Part shown: positions 11,620-19,340 of the stretch, piece by piece
How the letters are laid out: each line of letters opens with the position of its first letter
How positions within the stretch are numbered: the stretch's first letter is position 1
Assembly (NCBI RefSeq): GCF_002813915.1
Contig: NZ_CP019335.1
Location: 1,161,777-1,225,776 of the forward strand
Origin: Tenacibaculum sp. SZ-18
Lineage (GTDB): Bacteria; Bacteroidota; Bacteroidia; Flavobacteriales; Flavobacteriaceae
DNA length: 64,000 nt
Direction: 5' to 3'
Made by a program: the position numbers and the translations under genes
Notes under the pieces: model-generated
Told to the model about the DNA's origin: nothing
The model's database searches: none
What the model saw: the letters and a program-made list of their open reading frames with translations, nothing else

Positions 11620-11787
11620 ATGAAAAGAATTACTGAGTTTTTAAAATATGGTGCGGGTAAACTGTATTCTTACATTAATAGATTTATTGATTTTTATAAA
11701 ATCTGGCTTTTTGGAACGATTATAATTTGGGTGAGTATTGAAATACTTTCAGTGCTCCTGACTTTTTTATTTCATATCTTAAAATAG
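11620..11787 (+). CDS. Small single-pass membrane protein
   Basis: A 55-residue protein (MKRITEFLKYGAGKLYSY at its start) with an amphipathic N-terminal part and one long hydrophobic helix (about residues 28-52) ending at the C-terminus. I start it at the ATG at 11620 because the TATTTTTG promoter element at 11604-11611 lies between this codon and an earlier in-frame ATG at 11575. No family recognised. It is divergent from the broken 194-residue gene and ends before a weak hairpin. Confidence 0.55.
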   Translation: MKRITEFLKYGAGKLYSYINRFIDFYKIWLFGTIIIWVSIEILSVLLTFLFHILK

Positions 11788-11797
11788 TTCTCATTAA

Positions 11798-11826
11798 AAA
11801 AGCTCATAATAAAAATTAAGAGCTTC
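11798..11826. terminator. Weak bidirectional hairpin
   Basis: Six-bp arms AAGCTC (11800-11805) and GAGCTT (11820-11825), flanked by an A run and a T-rich tail, lie between two converging genes. Confidence 0.4.
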
Positions 11827-11854
11827 TTTATGTTTTTGTTATGTAGTTCTAAAA

Positions 11855-13129
11855 CTAGTTGGCTTTTACATCTCCCATACTTAATTCACCATTATTACCA
11901 AATCGATGTATTTTAGGAAGTAACGTTCCGCTTTCTGTAGTAATCCAACCTTCCCAAGTGGATGGAACTCCTTCCATTTTCATACTTGGAACATACATTT
12001 TATAACTTTTAGGAACATAATTCTCATCTAATATCCATAAATAAGAGTCTCCAGGTGTTGTTCCTCCAGTCGTGTATTTTACTAACAAGGCTTCCTGACC
12101 ATCAATTTCCTTCACAGAACGTAGAATTCCTGGTTCAAAAAGTTTGTGAGGCGCAACTAACCAAAAACTATCATTATTGAAGTAAGCTTCTGCTTTTTTA
12201 ATAATATCTTCATTTTTAGTTTCACTCAAATTATCGTTAAAATAAATTGTACTTTTTTCTAAACTGTTTGGATGCAAAACAACTTTCGTGGTATCCCATT
12301 TTACCTCAACAATATGATCTTTCTTGTTCCATTTGTAAGATCTTCTCCCTCCAAAACTCCATTCAATATTTTCTGTTGTTTTATAGGCATCGTGTTTAAT
12401 AGCCTTCAAAATTTTATTTGCCAAAGCATCTGCTTTTGGGGTAGAAGCTTTTGGATTTCCCATATCAATTGATAAATCGAATAAGTTTGCAGTATGCCTT
12501 GTAGGAAGTTTAAAACCAGCTTCAGTATCTTTCCAGTCACTCCAAGTTGCTTCAACACCACCAATTGGAATAATTTTTGTCCACATTTTATAAGAAGTAG
12601 GGAAGTAGTTCTCATTTAACATCCATAAGTAAGAATCTCCAGGTGTTGTACCACCAGATGTGTATGTTACCATTAATGCATCTTTATTGTTTACTTTCAC
12701 AATACTTCTTTCAACTCCATTGTCCATTATTTTATGTGGAGCAATTAACCAGAAACTATCATTATTAAAATAGGCTTGAGCTTTTGTGATCAATTCATTG
12801 TTAGTCACCTTTTGTCCCTTCACATAAACTTCACTTTGTTCTGGAAAATTGGTGTTTAATATAACTTTATTTTCATTCCAAGAAACCTCTACTTTTCCTT
12901 GTTGTTTGTACCATTTGTAAGAGTTAGTACCTCTGAATGACCATTCTAACAACTCTGCATTTTCAAATGCTTCATGATTGATCGCACTTAGCATTTTTTG
13001 TGCAAGTTCTTCGGCTTTTTCACCTTTATTTCCCGTAGGTAAAGCTTCATTTTTAGAAAAGAAGATTACCAGAAAAGTGATAACTAGTAATACAACTAGA
13101 ACTCCTATTATTTTGAAAAATTTTCTCAT
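11855..13129 (-). CDS. Membrane-anchored or exported protein with two tandem homologous domains
   Basis: A 424-residue protein with an N-terminal membrane helix (residues 7-27) and no lipobox. It is built of two repeats of about 185 residues (roughly 38-222 and 233-420). Each repeat contains a W-S-F-[RG]-G-x-x-SYKW segment, then AYFNNDSFWLIAPHK or AYFNNDSFWLVAPHK, and then GGTTPGDSYLW followed by [ML]-x-ENY-x-P-x-SYKM. The domain may be related to DUF6503, but I am not certain. The fold could be LolA-like or lipocalin-like; no catalytic motif is evident. It follows the ATP-grasp gene after 9 bases, so the two are co-transcribed. Confidence 0.7.
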   Translation of the reverse strand: MRKFFKIIGVLVVLLVITFLVIFFSKNEALPTGNKGEKAEELAQKMLSAINHEAFENAELLEWSFRGTNSYKWYKQQGKVEVSWNENKVILNTNFPEQSEVYVKGQKVTNNELITKAQAYFNNDSFWLIAPHKIMDNGVERSIVKVNNKDALMVTYTSGGTTPGDSYLWMLNENYFPTSYKMWTKIIPIGGVEATWSDWKDTEAGFKLPTRHTANLFDLSIDMGNPKASTPKADALANKILKAIKHDAYKTTENIEWSFGGRRSYKWNKKDHIVEVKWDTTKVVLHPNSLEKSTIYFNDNLSETKNEDIIKKAEAYFNNDSFWLVAPHKLFEPGILRSVKEIDGQEALLVKYTTGGTTPGDSYLWILDENYVPKSYKMYVPSMKMEGVPSTWEGWITTESGTLLPKIHRFGNNGELSMGDVKAN

Positions 13130-13138
13130 ATTTTTAAT

Positions 13139-14041
13139 TTAATTAAGGATTAATTGTTTTATTCCTTTTGAAAGTTTTGATGCAGCTTCAGGATAATTTC
13201 TAAACCAAAGTTCTGGTTCGATTAATTCTAATTCTGCTATGGCTAATTTATTATTATTATCAGTAAAAATATCAACTCTTGCATACATTGGTTTTTCTAA
13301 ACAAGCATTTATAGCTTTTTCTGCAAAGGCAATTTCTTCATCTGTTGGTTTATAATCATGTACTGTTCCTCCAAAATCGTCTTGAACTCTAAAGTCACCT
13401 GGTTTAGCAACTTTTAAAACAGCATGAGTAAACTCACCATTCATGATCATTAATGAAATTTCTCCTTTTTCTACTATATTGTATTGAAATGGTTGTAGGA
13501 TATAAGCTTCCTTTGTTATTAATTCTTTAAATAATGCTTCGTGTTCTTGAAGATTTTCTGGTGTGATTTTATAAGTATGTCTTCCGCCACCAGAAATATA
13601 AGGTTTTAAAACAAAGTTTGTTAAATTGTATTTTTCAGATGATTCTTCCAAACTGGTATTTTCTCCTTTTTCTACAAAATACGATTCACAAATATGAACT
13701 CCATCATTTTGTAAATCGAGTAAATAATGTTTGTCTAAATTCCAACGAATAATAGCTTCAGAGTTAATCAAAGTAGTCAATTTTCTCACTTTTTCTAACC
13801 AAGTTGAAAACTCTTCAAAACGATCGAAGTAATCCCAAGTAGTTCTAAACAAAATATATTTTGTAGAACTCCAATCAAAATCGCAATCATCCCAAGATAA
13901 ACGTATAACCTTTAGGCCGTCTTTCTCTAGACCTTTTTTTACTAAATCATCTTCTAATAAGACATTTGAAATGTAATTATCAATTTTGGTTGGATTTACA
14001 TATCTTCTTTCTGTAAGAATAACAACATCGTATTTTTTCAT
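13139..14041 (-). CDS. ATP-grasp protein, RimK/glutathione synthetase-like
   Basis: A 300-residue cytoplasmic protein. An N-terminal segment with ILTERRYVNP and ILFRTTWDYFDRFEEFSTWL is followed by an ATP-grasp core: NFVLKPYISGGGRHTYKI (ATP-binding Lys and Gly-rich loop, about residue 145), YILQPFQYNIVEKGEISLMI (hinge), and AIAELELIEPELWFR near the C-terminus (metal ligands). The last motif is common in an uncharacterised Bacteroidetes ATP-grasp group related to glutathione synthetase. Substrate unknown. It is the first gene of a two-gene unit with the duplicated-domain protein. Confidence 0.75.
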   Translation of the reverse strand: MKKYDVVILTERRYVNPTKIDNYISNVLLEDDLVKKGLEKDGLKVIRLSWDDCDFDWSSTKYILFRTTWDYFDRFEEFSTWLEKVRKLTTLINSEAIIRWNLDKHYLLDLQNDGVHICESYFVEKGENTSLEESSEKYNLTNFVLKPYISGGGRHTYKITPENLQEHEALFKELITKEAYILQPFQYNIVEKGEISLMIMNGEFTHAVLKVAKPGDFRVQDDFGGTVHDYKPTDEEIAFAEKAINACLEKPMYARVDIFTDNNNKLAIAELELIEPELWFRNYPEAASKLSKGIKQLILN

Positions 14042-14061
14042 AATGTAAATCTACTTAATTT

Positions 14062-14256
14062 CGTAGAAGGAATAATGATAAATTAACTTATTTTACAATT
14101 GTAGTTTTAGCTTTATTTACGGTTAGAAGTATTATTGTTTCAAAGCTTATAAATGAAGAAAAAAGAGAGCTAGCAGAAGGACTTTCTAGAATAATTGTTT
14201 ATGCACTTGTCATCATTGCTATGATACTCATTTATTATACAAATCTATTTAGTTAG
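14062..14256 (+). pseudogene. Small two-helix membrane protein frame lacking a start
   Basis: An open frame of 64 codons encodes TYFTIVVLALFTVRSIIVS then KLINEEKRELAEGLSR and IIVYALVIIAMILIYYTNLF: two hydrophobic helices joined by a charged linker, which looks like real protein. It has no ATG in frame. An ATG at 14075 reaches a stop after three codons, and one extra base there would restore the frame, so a one-base deletion just after the start is the simplest explanation. No family recognised. Confidence 0.4.
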
Positions 14257-14385
14257 TTTTTAATAAACTAGGTGCTTTTTTATATCTCTTTATACTGTGT
14301 TTAGCCCAGTATTATACTATGTTTATAAATGTTATTTGTAGTAATTAAGTAACAATTTATTTACATTAGAAAACAGTCAATAAAA

Positions 14386-14393
14386 TACATTTG
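14386..14393 (+). promoter_or_regulatory. -7 promoter element of candidate small RNA
   Basis: TACATTTG fits TAnnTTTG. No open reading frame follows; a strong terminator ends about 70 bases further on. Confidence 0.4.
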
Positions 14394-14397
14394 CCAC

Positions 14398-14470
14398 AGT
14401 AAATAATTTGAGTTAATAACTCCCCTAATGATCAAAAAGACGACATCTATTTTAGAGTCGTCTTTTTTGT
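14398..14470 (+). ncRNA. Candidate small RNA, about 70 nt
   Basis: Between the promoter element at 14386-14393 and a strong hairpin terminator (14434-14467) lies a short non-coding stretch with the motif ACTCCCCTAATGATC. A promoter followed within 80 bases by an intrinsic terminator with no ORF between suggests a small RNA. The hairpin could instead serve only the opposing operon on the minus strand. No known RNA family was recognised. Confidence 0.3.
14434..14467. terminator. Bidirectional terminator
   Basis: Perfect 11-bp arms (14434-14444 and 14457-14467) around a 12-base loop, with T runs on both strands. It closes the minus-strand PNPOx-like operon and any plus-strand transcript from 14400. 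Confidence 0.85.
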
Positions 14471-14488
14471 TTTATTTATGTGAAAGAT

Positions 14489-15148
14489 TTATTTAAATCT
14501 GTTGTAATGAACTTGAATATGTTCAGGAACATCTATAGTTAAAGGATAACCTTTATCTGGAATAGGTTGTTCTAACTTTTGTTTTACAGGAATAATTCCT
14601 GCCCAATGTGGTAATTTATAATCCTCTGGTTCATCATTTACGCCTTCAGCTCTAATTTTGGCAGAAGCTGAGGTAATTGTGAACTCGACAACCATTGTTC
14701 TGTCCAGTTCTTTTTGATGCATTGGACGCAGTGTATCCCAATGATTTGAAATCATCTGATTAACAATGTTTTTCAAAATGCTAGTTTTGTTACTATTGTT
14801 TTTTATTTCTTTTAAATCACCAAACAATGTAACAGAACGATAATTAACTGAGTGATGTAGTCCGGAACGAGCAACCACTAATCCATCTAAATGCATCACA
14901 TTAATAGATGTTTTACTAGATTCTAAAATAGCCTTAAGCATTCTGTTTGCGGTTGATCCATGTAAATAAATTTTATCATCTTTTCTCGCGTAAGCCATAG
15001 GAATACTTATGGGATAACCATCGTAAATGTAACCAACTTGAGCTATAAATCCCGCATCAAGAATTTCGTTTATTTTTTTTTCATCATAAATAGCTCTTTT
15101 TGCACCTCTCTTAACTCTGTTTAGTTTTGTTTTTTCGAATTCTACCAT
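14489..15148 (-). CDS. Pyridoxamine 5'-phosphate oxidase-like FMN-binding protein (NimA type)
   Basis: A 219-residue split-barrel flavoprotein of the PNPOx-like superfamily. The N-terminal part has RVKRGAKRAIYDEKKINEIL, the barrel strands AGFIAQVGYIYDGYPISIPM and KIYLHGSTANRMLKAI, and then SVNYRSVTLFGDLKEI. These match the group annotated as pyridoxamine 5'-phosphate oxidase family or nitroimidazole-resistance NimA-like; the true activity is usually unknown and is probably not vitamin B6 synthesis. It is the last gene of a four-gene operon divergent from a MocR-type, PLP-binding regulator, which makes a link to amine or aldehyde chemistry plausible. Confidence 0.85.
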   Translation of the reverse strand: MVEFEKTKLNRVKRGAKRAIYDEKKINEILDAGFIAQVGYIYDGYPISIPMAYARKDDKIYLHGSTANRMLKAILESSKTSINVMHLDGLVVARSGLHHSVNYRSVTLFGDLKEIKNNSNKTSILKNIVNQMISNHWDTLRPMHQKELDRTMVVEFTITSASAKIRAEGVNDEPEDYKLPHWAGIIPVKQKLEQPIPDKGYPLTIDVPEHIQVHYNRFK

Positions 15149-15152
15149 TTTT

Positions 15153-15623
15153 TTAATTTGAAATTGTTATCGGATTATGTTCAATTTTGAAATTACATGA
15201 GTTCGCTATAAAACACATTTTATTGGCCTCTTTATGTAATTCATTTGCCAAATCTATTTTAGAGGCTTCCGTAATAGTAACTATTGGATTTAAAGTAACG
15301 TTTGTGCATTTTCCGCTTCCATCTTTTGCTTCTTCCATTATTCCGATTACATTATCAATATATTTCGTTACGATGATCCCATTTACAGAACATAAATGCA
15401 AATACCAAAGCATATGACAAGAAGATAAGGAAGAAATGAAAAGATCTTCCGGATTATATCTTGTTTTATCTCCTAAGAATGAAGGATCACTCGATCCTTT
15501 TATAGCATCATACTTTTCAACAATTTCAATATGATGATTTCTATTGTATTCGTTATATTTTGAGGTTCCTGAACCTTCATTGCCTGTCCAAGTAATTTGC
15601 GCTTTATAGTTGTGCTTTTTCAT
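15153..15623 (-). CDS. OsmC/Ohr-family peroxiredoxin
   Basis: A 156-residue protein of the OsmC family, which reduces organic hydroperoxides with two cysteines. Both are present: the peroxidatic Cys in FISSLSSCHMLWYL (about residue 69) and the resolving Cys in MCFIANSCNFKIEHNP near the C-terminus. The N-terminus carries the HNYKAQITWTGNEGSGT strand usual in this YhfA/OsmC-like branch. Third gene of the four-gene operon, 1 base from the GNAT gene and 4 bases from the PNPOx-like gene. Confidence 0.9.
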   Translation of the reverse strand: MKKHNYKAQITWTGNEGSGTSKYNEYNRNHHIEIVEKYDAIKGSSDPSFLGDKTRYNPEDLFISSLSSCHMLWYLHLCSVNGIIVTKYIDNVIGIMEEAKDGSGKCTNVTLNPIVTITEASKIDLANELHKEANKMCFIANSCNFKIEHNPITISN

Positions 15624-15624
15624 G

Positions 15625-16152
15625 TTATAATTTTTTAGCTAGAATTGGATTTTCATATCCTTTTTTACCAATTTGAAATGAAATACTTCCAACTGTCTCA
15701 AAATTATTTTTTTGATAGAATTTAATTGCTTTTATATTCTTAATGTAAACAGATAACCAGATTATATCGAAATCAAGTTCTTTAGCTTTATCTACTGTTT
15801 TATTTAATAAGTCTATTCCGAACTTTTGTGAAATAAATTCTTCCAGAACATAAATTCTTTCTAATCGACAGATATTATGATTGTAAATAAATTCAGAAGT
15901 AGCGTTTTTAACTAACTTAGCATAACCAACTGGAAAATTATTCTTGTAGATAATAAAGTAAATGTTGTTATCATCACTTAATTCTTTGGCTGTAGTTTCA
16001 AATGAAAATGCTCGATCTAAATAAGCATCTAAATTTGTTTTATCCTCAATATAACCTCCATGTGATTCTCTAAATGTAATTCGACCAAGTAAAGCTAATA
16101 AGGAAGTATCTTTTGATGTAGCTAATCTTATATCCTTAGTAATAGTTTCCAT
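15625..16152 (-). CDS. GNAT-family N-acetyltransferase
   Basis: A 175-residue acetyltransferase. Motifs seen: an N-terminal RLATSKDTSLLALLGRITFR strand-helix, VGYAKLVKN, the acetyl-CoA-binding RLERIYVLEEFISQKFGIDL region (an altered Q/RxxGxG/A loop), and IWLSVYIKNIKAIKFYQKNN, FETVGSISFQIG at the C-terminus. Substrate unknown. In many genomes such a GNAT sits beside a MocR regulator and PNPOx-like protein, as here. Second gene in the operon. Confidence 0.88.
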   Translation of the reverse strand: METITKDIRLATSKDTSLLALLGRITFRESHGGYIEDKTNLDAYLDRAFSFETTAKELSDDNNIYFIIYKNNFPVGYAKLVKNATSEFIYNHNICRLERIYVLEEFISQKFGIDLLNKTVDKAKELDFDIIWLSVYIKNIKAIKFYQKNNFETVGSISFQIGKKGYENPILAKKL

Positions 16153-16158
16153 TTAATT

Positions 16159-16761
16159 TTATGAATTATACACTTCTTTGTTAATTGGATATTCCATGTA
16201 TTTAGCCGTATTTTCTATAGTTTCCTTTCCATGTAATTTGAAAATAATATGAAAGGACAAATCAATTCCTGCGGAAATTCCACCAGATGTATAAGTCTTT
16301 TCATTAGCTTTTGTGAATCGCTTGTCTTTAATTGGAATTCCAGACGGAACTAACCTTTTCATATCGTCGTAAACCTGATGATGGGTACAATATGGATTGT
16401 TGTTTAATTCACCTATTAATGCAAGAAATCGAGAACCAGAGCAAATACTCATTGTAATTTCAGTTTCTTTATGTTGTTTAGTAATCCAATTAATTACTTC
16501 TTCATCTTTAATTACTTGATTGGTTCCATCTCCACCTGCTAAAATTAAAATGTCAACTTTAGGACAATCGTTAAAGTCGTACTTAGGATTTACTGATAAT
16601 CCATTTACCGCTGTGATTTCCTTTTTTGCTTTAGCAATTGTAAATACATCAAATAATTCGAAATTATTTAATTCAGAAGTTACAGAGAATACTTCGAAAG
16701 GCCCCGCAAAATCCAATACTTCTGCGTTGTCAAAAATAAAAATACCGACGTTTTTCTTCAT
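16159..16761 (-). CDS. DJ-1/PfpI-family protein
   Basis: A 200-residue class I glutamine amidotransferase-like protein. The N-terminus GIFIFDNAEVLDFAGPFEVF is the standard opening of the subgroup also fused to AraC regulators. The nucleophile elbow is MSICSGSRFLALIG (Cys near residue 108), and TSGGISAGIDLSFHIIFKL follows. Relatives include isonitrile hydratases and glyoxalase III-type enzymes; the exact reaction cannot be named. It is the promoter-proximal gene of the operon transcribed divergently from the MocR regulator. A TATTTTTG element about 21 bases upstream drives it. Confidence 0.88.
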   Translation of the reverse strand: MKKNVGIFIFDNAEVLDFAGPFEVFSVTSELNNFELFDVFTIAKAKKEITAVNGLSVNPKYDFNDCPKVDILILAGGDGTNQVIKDEEVINWITKQHKETEITMSICSGSRFLALIGELNNNPYCTHHQVYDDMKRLVPSGIPIKDKRFTKANEKTYTSGGISAGIDLSFHIIFKLHGKETIENTAKYMEYPINKEVYNS

Positions 16762-16781
16762 GTTGTGTGTGTTAGTCGTAT

Positions 16782-16789
16782 CAAAAATA
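16782..16789 (-). promoter_or_regulatory. -7 promoter element of the four-gene operon
   Basis: TATTTTTG on the minus strand, 21 bases before the first gene and 23 bases from the nearer direct repeat of the presumed MocR operator. Confidence 0.5.
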
Positions 16790-16811
16790 ATATATTTATG
16801 GTGTATTAGTT

Positions 16812-16843
16812 TAGTCCAGAATAGATTTAATTAGTAGTCCAGA
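16812..16843. promoter_or_regulatory. Direct repeats, likely MocR operator
   Basis: TAGTCCAGA occurs at 16812-16820 and again at 16835-16843, 23 bp apart in direct orientation, the second touching the regulator's start codon; a partial TTAGTC copy lies at 16772-16777. The complement, CTGGACTA, resembles the CTGGAC-type direct repeats I recall for TauR and related MocR proteins. Confidence 0.6.
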
Positions 16844-18321
16844 TGTTTCCTTATAAAACAAGTTTAGAAATTGATAGAAAGAGCAAAGAACCTTTGTTTT
16901 TACAATTAACAAATCAATTAATTAATTTAATCAAAGAAGGAAAAATTCCGTCAGGAACGAAACTAATTGCAACAAGAGGATTGTCAGAATTACTGGGTGT
17001 ACATCGAAAAACAGTAGTAGCATGTTATGAGGAGTTGATACTTCAGGGGTGGGTAGAAAGTATACCTAAAAAAGGAACTTTTGTTAATCGTAACTTACCA
17101 GATATTTTACCACTAGATTTTAATAATAGAACAATTATTGAGAATAAATTGGGGTTTACTTTTTATAAAAATCCTGCTCTTAAAAGAATTTCTATTAATA
17201 ATGAAGTTGAGGTTATGTACATTAACGATGGAATATCGGATACACGATTAACTCCTGTAAAAGAGATTGCTAAAACATATCGAAGAATTGTTGATCGTAC
17301 ATCTATTTTCCCTCATTTATCTTATGGTTCAACATACGGGAATATAAAATTACGTAAAGTTCTAGCGAATTATTTGAATTCTACTCGTGGTTTGAGTGTT
17401 ACCAAAGACAATATTTTAATTACAAGAGGAAGTCAAAACGGAATTTATTTGAGTACTCAATTGCTATTGAAAGAAGGTGATGTAATTGTGGTTGGAAAAA
17501 CAAATTATATTTCTGCTGACTTAACTTTTTTCAATGCAAAAGCTGTTATAAAAAGAGTAGCGGTTGATGATTGTGGTTTGGTTACGGATGCTTTAGAGCG
17601 TTTATGTAAGAAAGGATCGGTTAAGGCAGTATACGTTACTTCACATCACCATCATCCAACTACTGTTACAATGTCTGCCGAAAGAAGAATTCATTTGTTA
17701 AACCTTGCTAAGGAATATGGATTTGCGGTTTTAGAAGATGATTACGATTATGATTTTAATTATAATCATGCACCGATTTTACCACTGGCAAGTCATGATG
17801 CTATTGGAAATGTTGTTTATATCGGTTCCGTTTGTAAAACGGTTGCACCAGTTTTCAGAGTTGGATATTTAGTGGCTCCAAAGTCCTTTATCGATGAAGC
17901 GGCTAATTTAAGACGAATTGTAGATAGACAAGGAGATGCTTTATTAGAATTAACCTTTGCTGATTTCATTCAGTCGGGAGAACTGGATAGTCATATCCGT
18001 AAAGTTTTAAAGGTATATAAAAGTCGCAGAGATTTATTTTGTAAGCTTTTATCAGATAAATTAAAGAACTATTTTGAGTTTGAAATCCCCAAAGGAGGAA
18101 TGGCTGTTTGGTTACATTTAAAAGAACCATATAAATGGGAAACTGTTTCTAAAACAGCAAGAAAATATAACCTTGAAATCGGAGATTATCGACGTTATGA
18201 CTACTCTAATACAAATCACAATTGTATTCGTGTAGGATTCGCGAGCTTTAATGAATTCGAAATAAAAGAGCTTATTTCGAAATTAAAACTTACAATGAAA
18301 AATTTGGAAAAAGACGTTTAA
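16843..18321 (+). CDS. MocR-type transcriptional regulator (GntR HTH fused to aminotransferase fold)
   Basis: A 492-residue regulator. Residues about 15-80 are a GntR winged helix (PLFLQLTNQLINLIKEGKIP, then LIATRGLSELLGVHRKTVVA). Residues about 115-490 form a class-I aminotransferase fold that binds PLP: the Asp strand AVLEDDYDYDFNY and the Schiff-base lysine in YIGSVCKTVAPVFRVGYLVA. MocR proteins such as PdxR, GabR and TauR sense PLP or an amino-acid adduct and typically act on divergent genes. The divergent operon encodes DJ-1/PfpI, GNAT, OsmC and PNPOx-like proteins, and direct repeats lie in the 81-bp intergenic region. Confidence 0.92.
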   Translation: MFPYKTSLEIDRKSKEPLFLQLTNQLINLIKEGKIPSGTKLIATRGLSELLGVHRKTVVACYEELILQGWVESIPKKGTFVNRNLPDILPLDFNNRTIIENKLGFTFYKNPALKRISINNEVEVMYINDGISDTRLTPVKEIAKTYRRIVDRTSIFPHLSYGSTYGNIKLRKVLANYLNSTRGLSVTKDNILITRGSQNGIYLSTQLLLKEGDVIVVGKTNYISADLTFFNAKAVIKRVAVDDCGLVTDALERLCKKGSVKAVYVTSHHHHPTTVTMSAERRIHLLNLAKEYGFAVLEDDYDYDFNYNHAPILPLASHDAIGNVVYIGSVCKTVAPVFRVGYLVAPKSFIDEAANLRRIVDRQGDALLELTFADFIQSGELDSHIRKVLKVYKSRRDLFCKLLSDKLKNYFEFEIPKGGMAVWLHLKEPYKWETVSKTARKYNLEIGDYRRYDYSNTNHNCIRVGFASFNEFEIKELISKLKLTMKNLEKDV

Positions 18322-19159
18322 ACTTTTTAGGTAATTCTTTAGTGAATTTCATTTCTTCCTTAGTTGAAGGGTGTATAAACTTTATAGATGTTGCATGTAA
18401 ATACAACCCATTTCCATAAGAAATAAGATTTTTAATATAATAATCCTTATCACCTAAAATCGGGCTTCCAATTCCGTATAAATGTTTCCTTAATTGGTGA
18501 CGTCTTCCCGTTTTAGGATTAAGTTCTACTAAATTTAGGAATTCATATTTTTCCGATGGAATACTTTGTAAAACTTTAAATTCAGATTTCGATTCTTTTT
18601 CATCTACTGGAATATCTATGAGGCCAGAATCATTCATTTGACCGATAGTTATGGCATGATAGGTTTTCGAAATATTTTTTTCCTCAAATAATTTAGATAA
18701 ATAGTGTGATGCTTCATTTGTTTTGCTGATGAGTAGTAAACCACTTGTTGGATAATCTAATCGATGTACAGCTCTTGGTATTACGGCGTCTTTTAAAGAA
18801 CTAACCTTAAGATTTTGTTCTAAAGCGTTATTAATAGTAGCAAAAGAATTTCCACTTACTACAATACCTGAAGGTTTAGAAATTACAGCTAAAAAATCAT
18901 CCTCATAAATTACCTCTAAAGGAAAAATAAATTGCTTATCAGAAACTTTGGTTTCTTCTTGATACAATTCAATAGTTTCTCCACCTCTTATATATAATGC
19001 TGTTGAAGCAATTTTCCCATTGACCTTTACTAATCCTTTTTTTATTGCTTTTTTTATTCCAGATTTTGTTGGATTTGTACAGAAAATACCAACGGCGTAT
19101 TCTTGCAGTCTAATAGGTTTTTCTTGAAGTGGTGATATGTGTTTTTCCTTTAGTTTCAC
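18290..19159 (-). CDS. RluA-family pseudouridine synthase
   Basis: A 289-residue rRNA/tRNA pseudouridine synthase. An N-terminal S4-like RNA-binding region (GIKKAIKKGLVKVNGKIAST) precedes the catalytic domain with IPRAVHRLDYPTSGLLLISK, whose HRLD Asp is the catalytic residue, and LNPKTGRRHQLRKHLYGIG. The target uridine is not predictable. The start is GTG at 19157-19159, supported by a TATTTTTG element at 19179-19186, only about 20 bases upstream. Its 3' end overlaps the convergent MocR gene by 32 bases. Confidence 0.9.
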   Translation of the reverse strand: MKLKEKHISPLQEKPIRLQEYAVGIFCTNPTKSGIKKAIKKGLVKVNGKIASTALYIRGGETIELYQEETKVSDKQFIFPLEVIYEDDFLAVISKPSGIVVSGNSFATINNALEQNLKVSSLKDAVIPRAVHRLDYPTSGLLLISKTNEASHYLSKLFEEKNISKTYHAITIGQMNDSGLIDIPVDEKESKSEFKVLQSIPSEKYEFLNLVELNPKTGRRHQLRKHLYGIGSPILGDKDYYIKNLISYGNGLYLHATSIKFIHPSTKEEMKFTKELPKKFKRLFPNFSL

Positions 19160-19178
19160 AGGTTATTTTGATATGAAG

Positions 19179-19186
19179 CAAAAATA
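19179..19186 (-). promoter_or_regulatory. -7 promoter element of the RluA gene
   Basis: TATTTTTG on the minus strand, 19 bases upstream of the GTG start, which it helps to fix. Confidence 0.45.
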
Positions 19187-19340
19187 CTTAAAAGTAATTT
19201 AGTAGAAGAAAAATTAAATCGAGACAATTCCGTACTAAAATAGTATGCTTTTATGCTTATTCATTTTACGGTTATAGATTTTTTAAAATCTCATATTGTA
19301 CTTTTTGTTAACTTACCTTTATTAACTAAATAAACATAAT

